Program-made: the position numbers and the translations under genes | Notes under the pieces: model-generated | Seen by the model: only the letters and a program-made list of their open reading frames with translations | Databases searched by the model: none | Told to the model about the DNA's origin: nothing | Source of the DNA: an uncultured Clostridia bacterium | GTDB taxonomy: Bacteria > Bacillota > Clostridia > Oscillospirales > Acutalibacteraceae | Direction of reading: 5' to 3' | DNA length: 24,067 nucleotides | Assembly: GCA_937880805.1 (NCBI GenBank) | Contig: CALGRR010000112.1 | Span: 1-24,067, forward strand | Shown: piece by piece, positions 5,608 through 13,169 of the stretch | How positions within the stretch are numbered: the first letter of the stretch is position 1 | How the letters are laid out: each line of letters starts with the position of its first letter

Positions 5608-7566
5608 GTGGACAGGTTTGTTCTTCATTCAAAATATAAGCCCACGGGCGACCAGCCGCAGGCAATCAAGGAGCTTGTTGACGGCATCAACAACGGTCTT
5701 TCCGAGCAGACTCTTCTCGGAGTTACGGGCTCGGGCAAAACATTCACTATGGCAAACGTTATTGAGCAGGTAAACCGACCCACTCTTGTGCTTGCCCATA
5801 ACAAAACCCTCGCTTCCCAGCTTTGCTCGGAATTCAGGGAATTCTTTCCCGATAATGCGGTTGAATATTTTGTTTCATATTATGACTATTATCAGCCCGA
5901 AGCATATATTCCGACAACGGATACTTATATAGAAAAGGATTCGGCGGTCAACGATGAAATCGATAAGCTCCGCCATTCCGCAACCTCTGCTCTTTCGGAG
6001 AGAAGAGATGTTATTATTGTTGCCAGCGTTTCCTGCATATACACTCTCGGTGACCCCATAGATTACCGCAGTATGGTTATCTCTCTTCGCACGGGTATGG
6101 AGAAAAGCAGAGATGAATTGATTGAAAAGCTTGTTTCAATTCAGTATGAAAGAAACGATATTGATTTCAGCCGTAACAAATTCAGAGTGCGTGGCGATGT
6201 TGTTGAAATCTTTCCCGCTTACTCAAACGAAAATGCTTACCGTGTTGAATTTTTCGGCGATGAAATTGACCGCATCAGCGAAATAAACGCTCTTACGGGT
6301 CAGGTAAAAAATGTTATATCTCACGTTGCAATTTACCCTGCATCTCACTATGTTATAGCACCCGATAAAATGGAAAAATCCATTAAAAATATCTATGAAG
6401 AAATGCTTGAGAGAGTTAAATATTTCGAGAGCGAAGGCAAGCTTCTTGAAGCACAGAGAATAAAGCAGAGAACCGAATACGATATTGAAATGCTTCGTGA
6501 AACAGGCTTTTGCAAGGGCATTGAAAACTATTCAAGAGTTATGTCGGGCAGACCTGCGGGCTCCGCACCGTTTACTCTTCTCAACTATTTTCCCGATGAT
6601 TTTCTGCTTTTTGTTGATGAATCCCACGTTACTCTGCCTCAGGTGAGAGCAATGCACGGCGGTGACAGAGCAAGAAAAGAAAGCCTTATCAATTTCGGCT
6701 TCCGTCTGCCCTCGGCATACGATAACCGCCCGCTTACCTTTGATGAATTCTATGAAAGAACGGGGCAGAAAATATTCGTAAGTGCAACCCCCGGTGAGCT
6801 TGAAAAAACGAAGAGTGCACATATTGCCGAGCAGGTTATCCGCCCCACGGGCCTGCTTGACCCCGAAATTTCGGTAAGACCCGTTGAGGGTCAGATTGAT
6901 GACCTTGTTTCTGAAATAAATATGAGAACCCAAAAGGGCGAAAGAGTTCTTGTTACAACCCTCACCAAACGAATGGCAGAGGATCTGACGGATTACCTTG
7001 AAAACCTTGATATCAAGGTTCGTTATATGCACCACGATATAGACACCATTGAGCGAATGAAAATAATCAAAGGCTTGCGGCTCGGTGATTTTGATGTTCT
7101 CATAGGCATCAATCTTCTGCGTGAAGGTCTTGATATTCCCGAAGTTTCGCTTGTCGCAATTCTTGATGCGGATAAAGAAGGCTTCCTGCGTTCCGAAACC
7201 TCGCTCATTCAGACAATAGGCAGAGCCGCCAGAAACGCAGAGGGCACGGTTATAATGTATGCCGACAGCGTAACGCCTTCAATGGAGCGTGCCATAACAG
7301 AAACCAACCGACGCCGTGAAAAGCAGATGAAATATAACGAAGAGCACGGCATAATTCCGCAGACCATAGTTAAAAATGTTCACGAAATAATTGAGATTTC
7401 CGCAAAGAGCGACGAGGAAAAATCAATTTCAAAGATGAGCAGAAAAGAGCGTGAAGAGCTTATAATCAAGCTTACTGCCGAAATGAAGGCAGCCGCAAAG
7501 ATACTTGAATTTGAGCACGCCGCCTATCTTCGTGACAGAATTGAAAAACTCAGACGAGGTAAATAA
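5608..7566 (+). CDS. uvrB: UvrABC excinuclease subunit B
   Basis: This 652-residue helicase-like DNA damage verification subunit of nucleotide excision repair receives DNA from UvrA and positions UvrC for incision. The Walker A motif GVTGSGKT is at residues 38-45. The damage-probing beta-hairpin region with YYDYYQPEAYIPTTDTYIEK lies near 90-112. The DEAD-like FVDESH motif, the VSATPGELE segment, and the helicase motif QTIGRAARN all follow. A C-terminal UVR domain (EREELIIKLTAEMKAAAK, about 610-650) binds UvrC. The start is GTG at 5608, with AAGGAGG seven bases upstream. The LexA box points to DNA-damage induction. uvrA follows after three bases. Confidence 0.97.
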   Translation: MDRFVLHSKYKPTGDQPQAIKELVDGINNGLSEQTLLGVTGSGKTFTMANVIEQVNRPTLVLAHNKTLASQLCSEFREFFPDNAVEYFVSYYDYYQPEAYIPTTDTYIEKDSAVNDEIDKLRHSATSALSERRDVIIVASVSCIYTLGDPIDYRSMVISLRTGMEKSRDELIEKLVSIQYERNDIDFSRNKFRVRGDVVEIFPAYSNENAYRVEFFGDEIDRISEINALTGQVKNVISHVAIYPASHYVIAPDKMEKSIKNIYEEMLERVKYFESEGKLLEAQRIKQRTEYDIEMLRETGFCKGIENYSRVMSGRPAGSAPFTLLNYFPDDFLLFVDESHVTLPQVRAMHGGDRARKESLINFGFRLPSAYDNRPLTFDEFYERTGQKIFVSATPGELEKTKSAHIAEQVIRPTGLLDPEISVRPVEGQIDDLVSEINMRTQKGERVLVTTLTKRMAEDLTDYLENLDIKVRYMHHDIDTIERMKIIKGLRLGDFDVLIGINLLREGLDIPEVSLVAILDADKEGFLRSETSLIQTIGRAARNAEGTVIMYADSVTPSMERAITETNRRREKQMKYNEEHGIIPQTIVKNVHEIIEISAKSDEEKSISKMSRKEREELIIKLTAEMKAAAKILEFEHAAYLRDRIEKLRRGK

Positions 7567-7569
7567 TAA

Positions 7570-10398
7570 ATGGCAATTAAAAATCTCACAGTTAAGGGTG
7601 CAAAAGAGCATAACCTTAAAAATGTTGACATAACTATCCCCCGTGATAAGCTGATTGTTTTCACGGGTCTTTCGGGCTCGGGTAAATCATCCCTGGCATT
7701 CGATACAATTTATGCCGAGGGTCAACGCCGCTATGTTGAATCTCTTTCTTCATATGCAAGGCAGTTTCTCGGTCAGATGGAAAAGCCCAATGTTGAAAGC
7801 ATTGAGGGGCTTTCCCCCGCCATATCCATTGACCAGAAAACAACATCAAAAAATCCCCGTTCAACCGTTGGCACGGTTACGGAGATTTATGATTATCTGC
7901 GTTTGCTTTATGCGAGAATAGGCATTCCGCATTGCCCCGTTTGCGGCAGAGAAATCGCAAGGCAGACGGTTGATGATATTACAAATGACCTTCTTTCTCT
8001 TGAAGAAGGCACTAAAATTCAGATTATGGCACCCATTGCAAGAGGCAAAAAGGGCGAATTTGTGAAAGAGCTTGAAAGCATCCGCAAGGGCGGCTATGCA
8101 AGAGTAAGAATAGATTCGATTGTTTATGATTTATCGGAGGAAATCAAGCTCGAAAAGAATATAAAGCACAACATCGAGGTTGTTGTTGACCGCCTCGTTA
8201 TAAAAGAAGGTATCCGTTCAAGGCTTGCAGATTCCATAGAAACTGCAACAACTCTCACCGAAGGTCTGCTTCTTGTGGATATAGTGGGTCAGGAAGAAAA
8301 GCTTTATTCTCTCAACTATGCCTGCCCCGAGCACGGAGTTAACATTGAAGAGCTTGAACCCCGTTCATTCTCATTCAACAACCCCTTCGGTGCCTGCCCG
8401 AAATGCCTGGGTCTCGGCACATTTATGCACGTTGACCCGAAGCTTGTTGTGCCCGATGACAGCCTTTCAATAAACGAAGGTGCAATCTGTGCAAGCGGAT
8501 GGAGAAAATCCGACGGCGGAACAATCGCCCAGATGTATTTTCAGGGTCTTGCCAATGCCTACGGTTTTTCGCTTGATACTCCGTTCAAAAAGCTTCCGAA
8601 GCAGGCAAAGGATGTTATATTTTACGGCACGGGCGGCAAAAAGATAAAGCTTGAACGCCGCAGCGAATACGGCTCGGGCACATATATGACCGATTTTGAA
8701 GGTATAATCACCAATATTGAAAGAAGATATAAAGAAACAAACAGCGATATTTCAAGAAACGAGCTTGAAACCTATATGTCTGCCGATGACTGCCCCGAAT
8801 GTCACGGTGCAAGGCTCAAAAAAGAATCGCTCGGTGTTACCGTAGGCGGAATAAACATTGATGAATTCACAAAAAAATCAATATCCGAAGAACTGAAATT
8901 CATTGAAAATCTTCAGCTTTCAGAGCGTGACAGAATGATTGCCGAAATGATAATCAAAGAAATTCACAGCCGCCTTTTCTTCCTTTCAAGCGTGGGTCTT
9001 GATTATCTCACTCTTTCAAGAGCCTCTTCAACCCTTTCGGGCGGTGAAGCACAGAGAATCCGCCTTGCAACTCAAATCGGCTCTTCACTTATGGGTGTTC
9101 TCTATATACTCGATGAGCCGAGCATCGGTCTGCATCAGCGTGACAATGAAAAGCTTCTCGGTACTCTCAAGCACCTGCGTGATCTGGGCAACACTCTTAT
9201 TGTTGTTGAACACGATGAAGAAACAATGTTTGCAGCAGATTATATTGTTGATGTGGGTCCCGGTGCGGGCATTCACGGCGGTGAAATAGTTTGCTGCGGC
9301 GATATTAACGATATTCTTAACTGTGAAAAATCAATTACCGGTCAGTATTTAAGCGGAAAGAAATTTATTCCCATTCCTGAAAAACGCAGAGAAGGCAACG
9401 GCAAATCGCTTGTTGTTTACGGTGCAAGAGAAAACAACCTCAAAGGCATTGATGTTGAATTTCCTTTGGGCAAATTTATCAGCGTAACGGGTGTTTCGGG
9501 CTCGGGCAAATCTTCGCTTGTTAACGAAATTCTTAATAAGCATCTTGCTTCTGAGCTCAACAATGCAAAAAAGTTTGCAGGCAAGCACGACCGCATCGAG
9601 GGCACGGAGCATCTTGACAAGGTTATCAACATTGACCAATCCCCCATCGGCAGAACGCCACGTTCAAACCCCGCAACCTATACGGGTGTTTTCAATGATA
9701 TACGCGAGCTTTTCGCTTCAACAACCGATGCGAAAAAGAAGGGCTACAAGGCAAACCGCTTTTCATTCAATGTTAAGGGCGGCCGATGCGAAGCCTGCCA
9801 GGGCGACGGTATTGTAAAAATTGAAATGCATTTCCTTGCCGATATTTATGTTCCCTGCGAGGTTTGCAAGGGTGAAAGATACAATAAAGAAACCCTTGAA
9901 GTTCGATACAAGGGCAAAAATATTCACGATATTCTCGAAATGACGGTTGAAGAAGGAATGAATTTCTTTGAAAGCATTCCCAAAATCCACCGCAAGATAA
10001 AAACTCTCTATGACGTCGGTCTCGGCTATATTAAAATCGGTCAGCCAGCAACAACTCTTTCGGGCGGTGAGGCACAGAGAGTTAAGCTTGCAACAGAGCT
10101 TTCAAAGCAGTCAACGGGCAAAACGGTTTATATTCTTGATGAGCCCACCACGGGTCTGCATTCCGCCGATGTTCACCGACTCATTGATGTTTTGCAGGCG
10201 TTTGTTGATAAGGGCAACACGGTTATTGTTATTGAACACAACCTTGATGTTATCAAGGTTTCAGACCATATTATCGACCTTGGTCCCGAGGGAGGCAGCG
10301 GCGGCGGCGAAATTGTTGCACAGGGCACCCCCGAAGAGGTTGCGAAATGCGAAAAATCTTATACGGGAATGTATCTCAAGAAGATTTTGGAGAAATAA
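7570..10398 (+). CDS. uvrA: UvrABC excinuclease subunit A
   Basis: This 942-residue dimeric ABC ATPase recognises bulky DNA lesions and loads UvrB. The first ATP site has Walker A GLSGSGKSS (33-41), and its signature STLSGGEAQRIRLATQ precedes YILDEPSIGLHQRD. The second half has GVSGSGKSS (near 641) and TTLSGGEAQRVKLATE with YILDEPTTGLHSAD. Zinc-binding elements are visible: CPVCG near 117, CPEHG paired with CPKCLGLG (a Cys-His variant of the usual CxxC, which I believe occurs in clostridial homologs), CPECHG, and CEACQGDG with CEVCKGE. It starts three bases after uvrB, in the same SOS-controlled transcript. A stem-loop follows the stop. Confidence 0.97.
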   Translation: MAIKNLTVKGAKEHNLKNVDITIPRDKLIVFTGLSGSGKSSLAFDTIYAEGQRRYVESLSSYARQFLGQMEKPNVESIEGLSPAISIDQKTTSKNPRSTVGTVTEIYDYLRLLYARIGIPHCPVCGREIARQTVDDITNDLLSLEEGTKIQIMAPIARGKKGEFVKELESIRKGGYARVRIDSIVYDLSEEIKLEKNIKHNIEVVVDRLVIKEGIRSRLADSIETATTLTEGLLLVDIVGQEEKLYSLNYACPEHGVNIEELEPRSFSFNNPFGACPKCLGLGTFMHVDPKLVVPDDSLSINEGAICASGWRKSDGGTIAQMYFQGLANAYGFSLDTPFKKLPKQAKDVIFYGTGGKKIKLERRSEYGSGTYMTDFEGIITNIERRYKETNSDISRNELETYMSADDCPECHGARLKKESLGVTVGGINIDEFTKKSISEELKFIENLQLSERDRMIAEMIIKEIHSRLFFLSSVGLDYLTLSRASSTLSGGEAQRIRLATQIGSSLMGVLYILDEPSIGLHQRDNEKLLGTLKHLRDLGNTLIVVEHDEETMFAADYIVDVGPGAGIHGGEIVCCGDINDILNCEKSITGQYLSGKKFIPIPEKRREGNGKSLVVYGARENNLKGIDVEFPLGKFISVTGVSGSGKSSLVNEILNKHLASELNNAKKFAGKHDRIEGTEHLDKVINIDQSPIGRTPRSNPATYTGVFNDIRELFASTTDAKKKGYKANRFSFNVKGGRCEACQGDGIVKIEMHFLADIYVPCEVCKGERYNKETLEVRYKGKNIHDILEMTVEEGMNFFESIPKIHRKIKTLYDVGLGYIKIGQPATTLSGGEAQRVKLATELSKQSTGKTVYILDEPTTGLHSADVHRLIDVLQAFVDKGNTVIVIEHNLDVIKVSDHIIDLGPEGGSGGGEIVAQGTPEEVAKCEKSYTGMYLKKILEK

Positions 10399-10401
10399 TA
10401 A

Positions 10402-10428
10402 TCGGGAACAATTCATTTTTGTTCCCGA
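10402..10428 (+). terminator. Stem-loop after uvrA, possible weak terminator or attenuator
   Basis: TCGGGAACAA (10402-10411) pairs perfectly over ten bases with TTGTTCCCGA (10419-10428) around a seven-base loop. No T-run follows (ACCAAAACAAG), so it is a poor classical terminator. It may protect the uvrBA mRNA 3' end or reduce read-through into the next gene. Confidence 0.45.
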
Positions 10429-10466
10429 ACCAAAACAAGTTATTAAAAGCTAATGAGGTGACATTA

Positions 10467-10928
10467 ATGAATAATAGCTGGACTGAAATAAAAACTCAAA
10501 AAGATATTGATTTTTTTATGGATTTAACCGGCAGTCTTCACGATTCCTGCCTCAAAGAATTAAAATATTTATCCGGAATGTATGTTGATGAAGAAAGCTC
10601 AATGCAGGCTGTTAATAACAAAAGACAGATTCATATGATTCTTCAAAGCCAGTGGGAGCCGCATACAATAGAAATCATTTTTGACAAAGTATCGTCTATG
10701 AATTTAAATCCTTCTGACGAAAACTATGACGGAATTATAATGGGGTCACATATTGCGATTGAGGACGGAAATTTTGTTTGGTTTGACAGTGATGATTTTC
10801 AAAGCAATTATAATGAATTATATAATCACCAATTCATAACATATATTAAATCTGAAAATATCAAGTGGAAAATCTGCAACAAACATATTGGAAAAAACCT
10901 CTTTTTCACAAGCAATCAAATCAAATAA
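10467..10928 (+). CDS. Hypothetical protein, 153 residues
   Basis: I do not recognise a named family. The frame begins at ATG 10467 with GAGGTG (10454-10459) eight bases upstream. A longer frame reaching back into uvrA is not supported by any ribosome binding site. The protein is soluble, acidic and rich in aromatic residues, with no signal peptide or membrane helix. Notable segments are DLTGSLHDSCLKELKYLSG (17-35), a beta-rich centre IHMILQSQWEPHTIEIIFDK, and an EDGNFVWFDSDDF stretch near 112-124. Proteins with an FHDSxxKE...YI/LSG start are, from memory, scattered hypotheticals in Firmicutes, some resembling polymorphic-toxin immunity proteins; that is weak inference. It is more AT-rich than uvrA, which suggests transfer or relaxed constraint. 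It ends at the terminator shared with rpmA. Confidence 0.7.
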   Translation: MNNSWTEIKTQKDIDFFMDLTGSLHDSCLKELKYLSGMYVDEESSMQAVNNKRQIHMILQSQWEPHTIEIIFDKVSSMNLNPSDENYDGIIMGSHIAIEDGNFVWFDSDDFQSNYNELYNHQFITYIKSENIKWKICNKHIGKNLFFTSNQIK

Positions 10929-10930
10929 AG

Positions 10931-10966
10931 AATAAAAAAATCCGCTATGCGATTGCATAGCGGATT
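10931..10966. terminator. Bidirectional intrinsic terminator between the hypothetical gene and rpmA
   Basis: AATCCGCTATGC (10939-10950) and GCATAGCGGATT (10955-10966) form a perfect 12-base-pair stem with a GATT loop. On the minus strand a TTTTTTTATT tract follows, making a strong terminator for rplU-prp-rpmA. On the plus strand the following AATTATTTG is weaker. Confidence 0.9.
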
Positions 10967-10979
10967 AATTATTTGTAAA

Positions 10980-11264
10980 TTACTGCTCAACAGCGTAAAC
11001 GCTAACCTTCTTGCGGTCTTTACCAAGACGCTCGAACTTAACTGTTCCGTCAACGAGAGCGAAGAGAGTATCGTCTGAACCCTTACCAACGTTTGTGCCG
11101 GGATGGATGTGAGTACCTCTCTGTCTTACAAGGATGTTACCTGCAAGAACGAACTGGCCGTCAGCTCTTTTTGCACCGAGTCTTTTTGACTCTGAATCAC
11201 GGCCGTTACGGGTTGAACCCATACCTTTCTTATGAGCGAAAAGCTGAACATTTATCTTAAGCAT
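10980..11264 (-). CDS. rpmA: 50S ribosomal protein L27, with Prp-cleavable N-terminus
   Basis: This 94-residue L27 of the large subunit has an N-terminal arm reaching toward the peptidyl transferase centre. It starts MLKINVQLF-AHKKGMGST. The nine-residue leader ending in Phe before AHKKG is the Firmicutes extension removed by the cysteine protease Prp, which is encoded just upstream. The remainder shows GRDSESKRLGAKRADGQ and RQRGTHIHPGTNVGKG, as expected. The ATG at 11262-11264 has GGAGGTG in good position, inside the end of prp. The genes overlap by eight bases. Confidence 0.97.
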   Translation of the reverse strand: MLKINVQLFAHKKGMGSTRNGRDSESKRLGAKRADGQFVLAGNILVRQRGTHIHPGTNVGKGSDDTLFALVDGTVKFERLGKDRKKVSVYAVEQ

Positions 11265-11580
11265 TCTTTACACCTCCGTAAATAACTTTAATGTTTTGTG
11301 GATACTGCTTTGAAAGCTCGGTCATATGAAGCTCAAAGCCCTTAAGCACCGCAAGGCACTTATCGCAAGGTTCCTTAACCTCAAAATGCATTGCTCCGTC
11401 GGCTGCAGCTGCTTTTGCCTTTGCACCGATTATTTCGGTAACGGTGTTTGCTGCCATATATGCCGCAGACGAAACCGCCGCACAAACAACATCTTTTCCG
11501 CTTTCGGCAAACATTGCGTGACCTTTAATTTCAAAGCCTGTCAGTCGGTTGTTACCGATTAAGAATTTCACCCTAATCAT
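11257..11580 (-). CDS. prp: Ribosomal-processing cysteine protease Prp
   Basis: This 107-residue cysteine protease (YsxB family) removes the N-terminal extension of L27, which is needed for ribosome assembly in Firmicutes. The catalytic pair is visible: His21 in IKGHAMFA and Cys33 in KDVVCAAVSSAAYM. The length fits the family. It lies 11 bases after rplU and overlaps rpmA by eight bases, the conserved rplU-prp-rpmA order. No clear ribosome binding site precedes the ATG at 11578-11580, so translation may be coupled to rplU and kept low relative to the two ribosomal proteins. Confidence 0.95.
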   Translation of the reverse strand: MIRVKFLIGNNRLTGFEIKGHAMFAESGKDVVCAAVSSAAYMAANTVTEIIGAKAKAAAADGAMHFEVKEPCDKCLAVLKGFELHMTELSKQYPQNIKVIYGGVKNA

Positions 11581-11591
11581 AGGGCAGATTC

Positions 11592-11903
11592 TTATGCGTT
11601 GATGGCTGAGATTTCAACCTTGGTGTAAGGCTGTCTGTGACCCATCTTACGCTTCTCGTTTTTCTTAGGCTTGTAAGTGAAAACGGTAATTTTCTTTGCT
11701 TTGCCGTTCTTAACAATCTTTGCGGCAACGCTTGCACCCTCAACATAGGGAGCACCAACGGTGATACCGTTATCGGTTCCAACAGCGACTACCTTATCAA
11801 AGGTGTATTCGCTTGCTTCTTCAGCGTCAAGCTTCTCGATGAAAACAACATCGCCTGCTTCTACCTTGTACTGCTTGCCGCCTGTTTCAATAATTGCGTA
11901 CAT
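11592..11903 (-). CDS. rplU: 50S ribosomal protein L21
   Basis: This 103-residue L21 binds 23S rRNA. It shows the family start MYAIIETGGKQYKVEAGD, FIEKLDAEE, and the conserved C-terminal KRKMGHRQPYTKVEI. The ATG at 11901-11903 is chosen because it gives the family N-terminus. The earlier in-frame TTG at 11915 sits directly on the AAGGA sequence and could not use it. The spacing of that AAGGA to the ATG is rather long at twelve bases. The gene has its own promoter and structured leader. Confidence 0.97.
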   Translation of the reverse strand: MYAIIETGGKQYKVEAGDVVFIEKLDAEEASEYTFDKVVAVGTDNGITVGAPYVEGASVAAKIVKNGKAKKITVFTYKPKKNEKRKMGHRQPYTKVEISAINA

Positions 11904-11996
11904 TCGGAATATCAATCCTTTTCTTTAAGACTCGCTACATTAAGGCACAGTGAATCTGTTTTTGGGCATAGCTATGCCCGCCTTTAGTAAGCGGCA
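11904..11996 (-). promoter_or_regulatory. Structured 5' leader of rplU (L21-leader-like)
   Basis: The transcript between the predicted start near 11996 and rplU is about 92 bases. It contains GGGCATAGCTATGCCC (11964-11979), a perfect 16-base palindrome that can fold as a six-base-pair hairpin with an AGCU loop. It also has a CCGC/GCGG pairing just upstream and a short ACAG/CTGT hairpin downstream. Low-GC Gram-positive rplU genes carry a known leader, Rfam L21_leader, probably for autogenous control. Membership here is inferred from position and structure, not from a covariance match. Confidence 0.5.
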
Positions 11997-12002
11997 TATG
12001 AG

Positions 12003-12031
12003 ATTATATCACAACAATCAAGCTTTGTCAA
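12003..12031 (-). promoter_or_regulatory. Consensus sigma-A promoter of rplU-prp-rpmA
   Basis: On the minus strand TTGACA (12026-12031) and TATAAT (12003-12008) are both perfect and are spaced by 17 bases, as expected for a strongly expressed ribosomal protein operon. It lies just after the PspC gene, with only an AT-rich stretch between them. Confidence 0.9.
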
Positions 12032-12057
12032 AGGTTTTTTTGCTTTTTTCAAAAAAA

Positions 12058-12294
12058 TTATTGAGCATTGAAATTGTTGTCAAATCCGTTGCCGTTATCG
12101 GTGTTTTCAGGCTCCTGAGGCATAACAAGAGCAAGAATAATATAAATGATGACAGGGCAGCCGAGAACAAAAAGCGAAAGAAGAACATAAATAATACGAA
12201 GTATTGTTGAGTCTATGTTCAGATATTTTGCAAGACCGCCGAGAACACCGCAGAGTTTCTTATCTGTGCTGCTTTTATAAAGTTTCTTTTCCAT
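12058..12294 (-). CDS. PspC domain membrane protein
   Basis: This 78-residue protein is a stand-alone PspC domain, the type seen in phage-shock/envelope-stress proteins. It starts with the typical KKLYKSSTDKKLCGVLGGLA (residues 3-22), followed by a YLNIDSTILRI segment and a hydrophobic helix (IIYVLLSLFVLGCPVIIYII, about 34-53). A short Asn/Gln-rich tail lies after MPQEPE. A role in membrane stress sensing is inferred from the family. The ATG at 12292-12294 has AAAGGA eight bases upstream; the in-frame TTG two codons earlier is too close to it. It follows folD by 15 bases and is the last gene of the lon-led series. No GC-rich terminator follows it. Confidence 0.9.
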   Translation of the reverse strand: MEKKLYKSSTDKKLCGVLGGLAKYLNIDSTILRIIYVLLSLFVLGCPVIIYIILALVMPQEPENTDNGNGFDNNFNAQ

Positions 12295-12309
12295 AATCAA
12301 AATCCTTTC

Positions 12310-13164
12310 TTATTTTATGTTATTCTGTAATTTACAAGCCGTGAGCGTATTTCTCATCAGCATTGCTATTGTCATAGGTCCTACGCCGCCGGGCACGGGA
12401 GTTATCATTGATGCTTTCTTTTCAACCTCATCAAAATCAACATCACCGCAAAGCTTGCCGTTTTCATCCCTGTCCATTCCCACGTCAAGGACTATTGCAC
12501 CGTCTTTAACCATATCTGCTTTAACAAATTTTGCGATACCGACTGCTGCAACGAGAATATCCGCCTGCTTTGTTATTTCGGCAAGGTTAACTGTTTTTGA
12601 GTGGCAGATTGAAACGGTTGCGTTTCTTGCAAGCATAAGCATTGCCATAGGCTTGCCCACTATATCGCTTCTGCCGATTATTACACAATGCTTGCCAGTG
12701 GGGTCAATGCCTTCATATTCAAGCATTTTAACCATTCCCATCGGAGTGCAGGGAACGATTTCGCCGCTGCCGATTGAAAGCCTGCCCACATTTTCGGGGT
12801 GGAAGCAGTCAACATCCTTTGTGGGATGAATTCTTTCAAGAACAAGATTTTTGTTTATATGTTTCGGCACGGGAAGCTGGCAGAGAATGCCGTTGATGCT
12901 TTTATCCGCATTTAGTTTATCAATAAGCTCCAGAAGCTCTTCTGTGGTTGTTTCTTCGGGCAATGCATATTCAACCGAACGCATACCCACTCTTTCGCAG
13001 GCAGCTTTTTTGTTGTTTACATAAATTCTTGAAGCGGGGTCGCTGCCCACTATTATAACCGCAAGTGCAGGCTCAACGCCGTTTTCTTTGAGCACGGAAA
13101 CCTGCTCTGCAATTTTATCAAGATTATATTCTCTGATTTTTTTGCCGTCAATTATCTTTGCCAT
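12310..13164 (-). CDS. folD: Bifunctional methylenetetrahydrofolate dehydrogenase/cyclohydrolase FolD
   Basis: This 284-residue enzyme interconverts 5,10-methylene-, methenyl- and 10-formyl-tetrahydrofolate, supplying one-carbon units for purines and formyl-Met-tRNA. Motifs visible are SRIYVNNKKAACERVGM near 45-61 with the catalytic Lys, NGILCQLPVPKHI, HPTKDVDCFHP, the cofactor segment VIIGRSDIVGKPMAMLM, and PVPGGVGPMTIAMLMRNT near the C-terminus. The ATG at 13162-13164 has AAGGAGG in the 3' end of lgt, only five bases before this gene. The length is normal. Confidence 0.96.
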   Translation of the reverse strand: MAKIIDGKKIREYNLDKIAEQVSVLKENGVEPALAVIIVGSDPASRIYVNNKKAACERVGMRSVEYALPEETTTEELLELIDKLNADKSINGILCQLPVPKHINKNLVLERIHPTKDVDCFHPENVGRLSIGSGEIVPCTPMGMVKMLEYEGIDPTGKHCVIIGRSDIVGKPMAMLMLARNATVSICHSKTVNLAEITKQADILVAAVGIAKFVKADMVKDGAIVLDVGMDRDENGKLCGDVDFDEVEKKASMITPVPGGVGPMTIAMLMRNTLTACKLQNNIK

Positions 13165-13169
13165 ATTTA

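Noticed and set aside
6532..7035. A 167-codon open frame on the minus strand inside uvrB
   Set aside because: It is fully antisense to conserved UvrB motifs, and I see no promoter or recognisable domain.
8281..8420. CPEHG in place of CxxC in a UvrA zinc site as a broken residue
   Set aside because: His can replace Cys as a zinc ligand, the surrounding sequence is intact, and I believe the same form occurs in other clostridial UvrA proteins.
12031..12057. T-run/A-run stretch after the PspC gene as a terminator
   Set aside because: The possible stem is only A-T pairs with a nine-base loop and no GC core, so it would not be a stable terminator.
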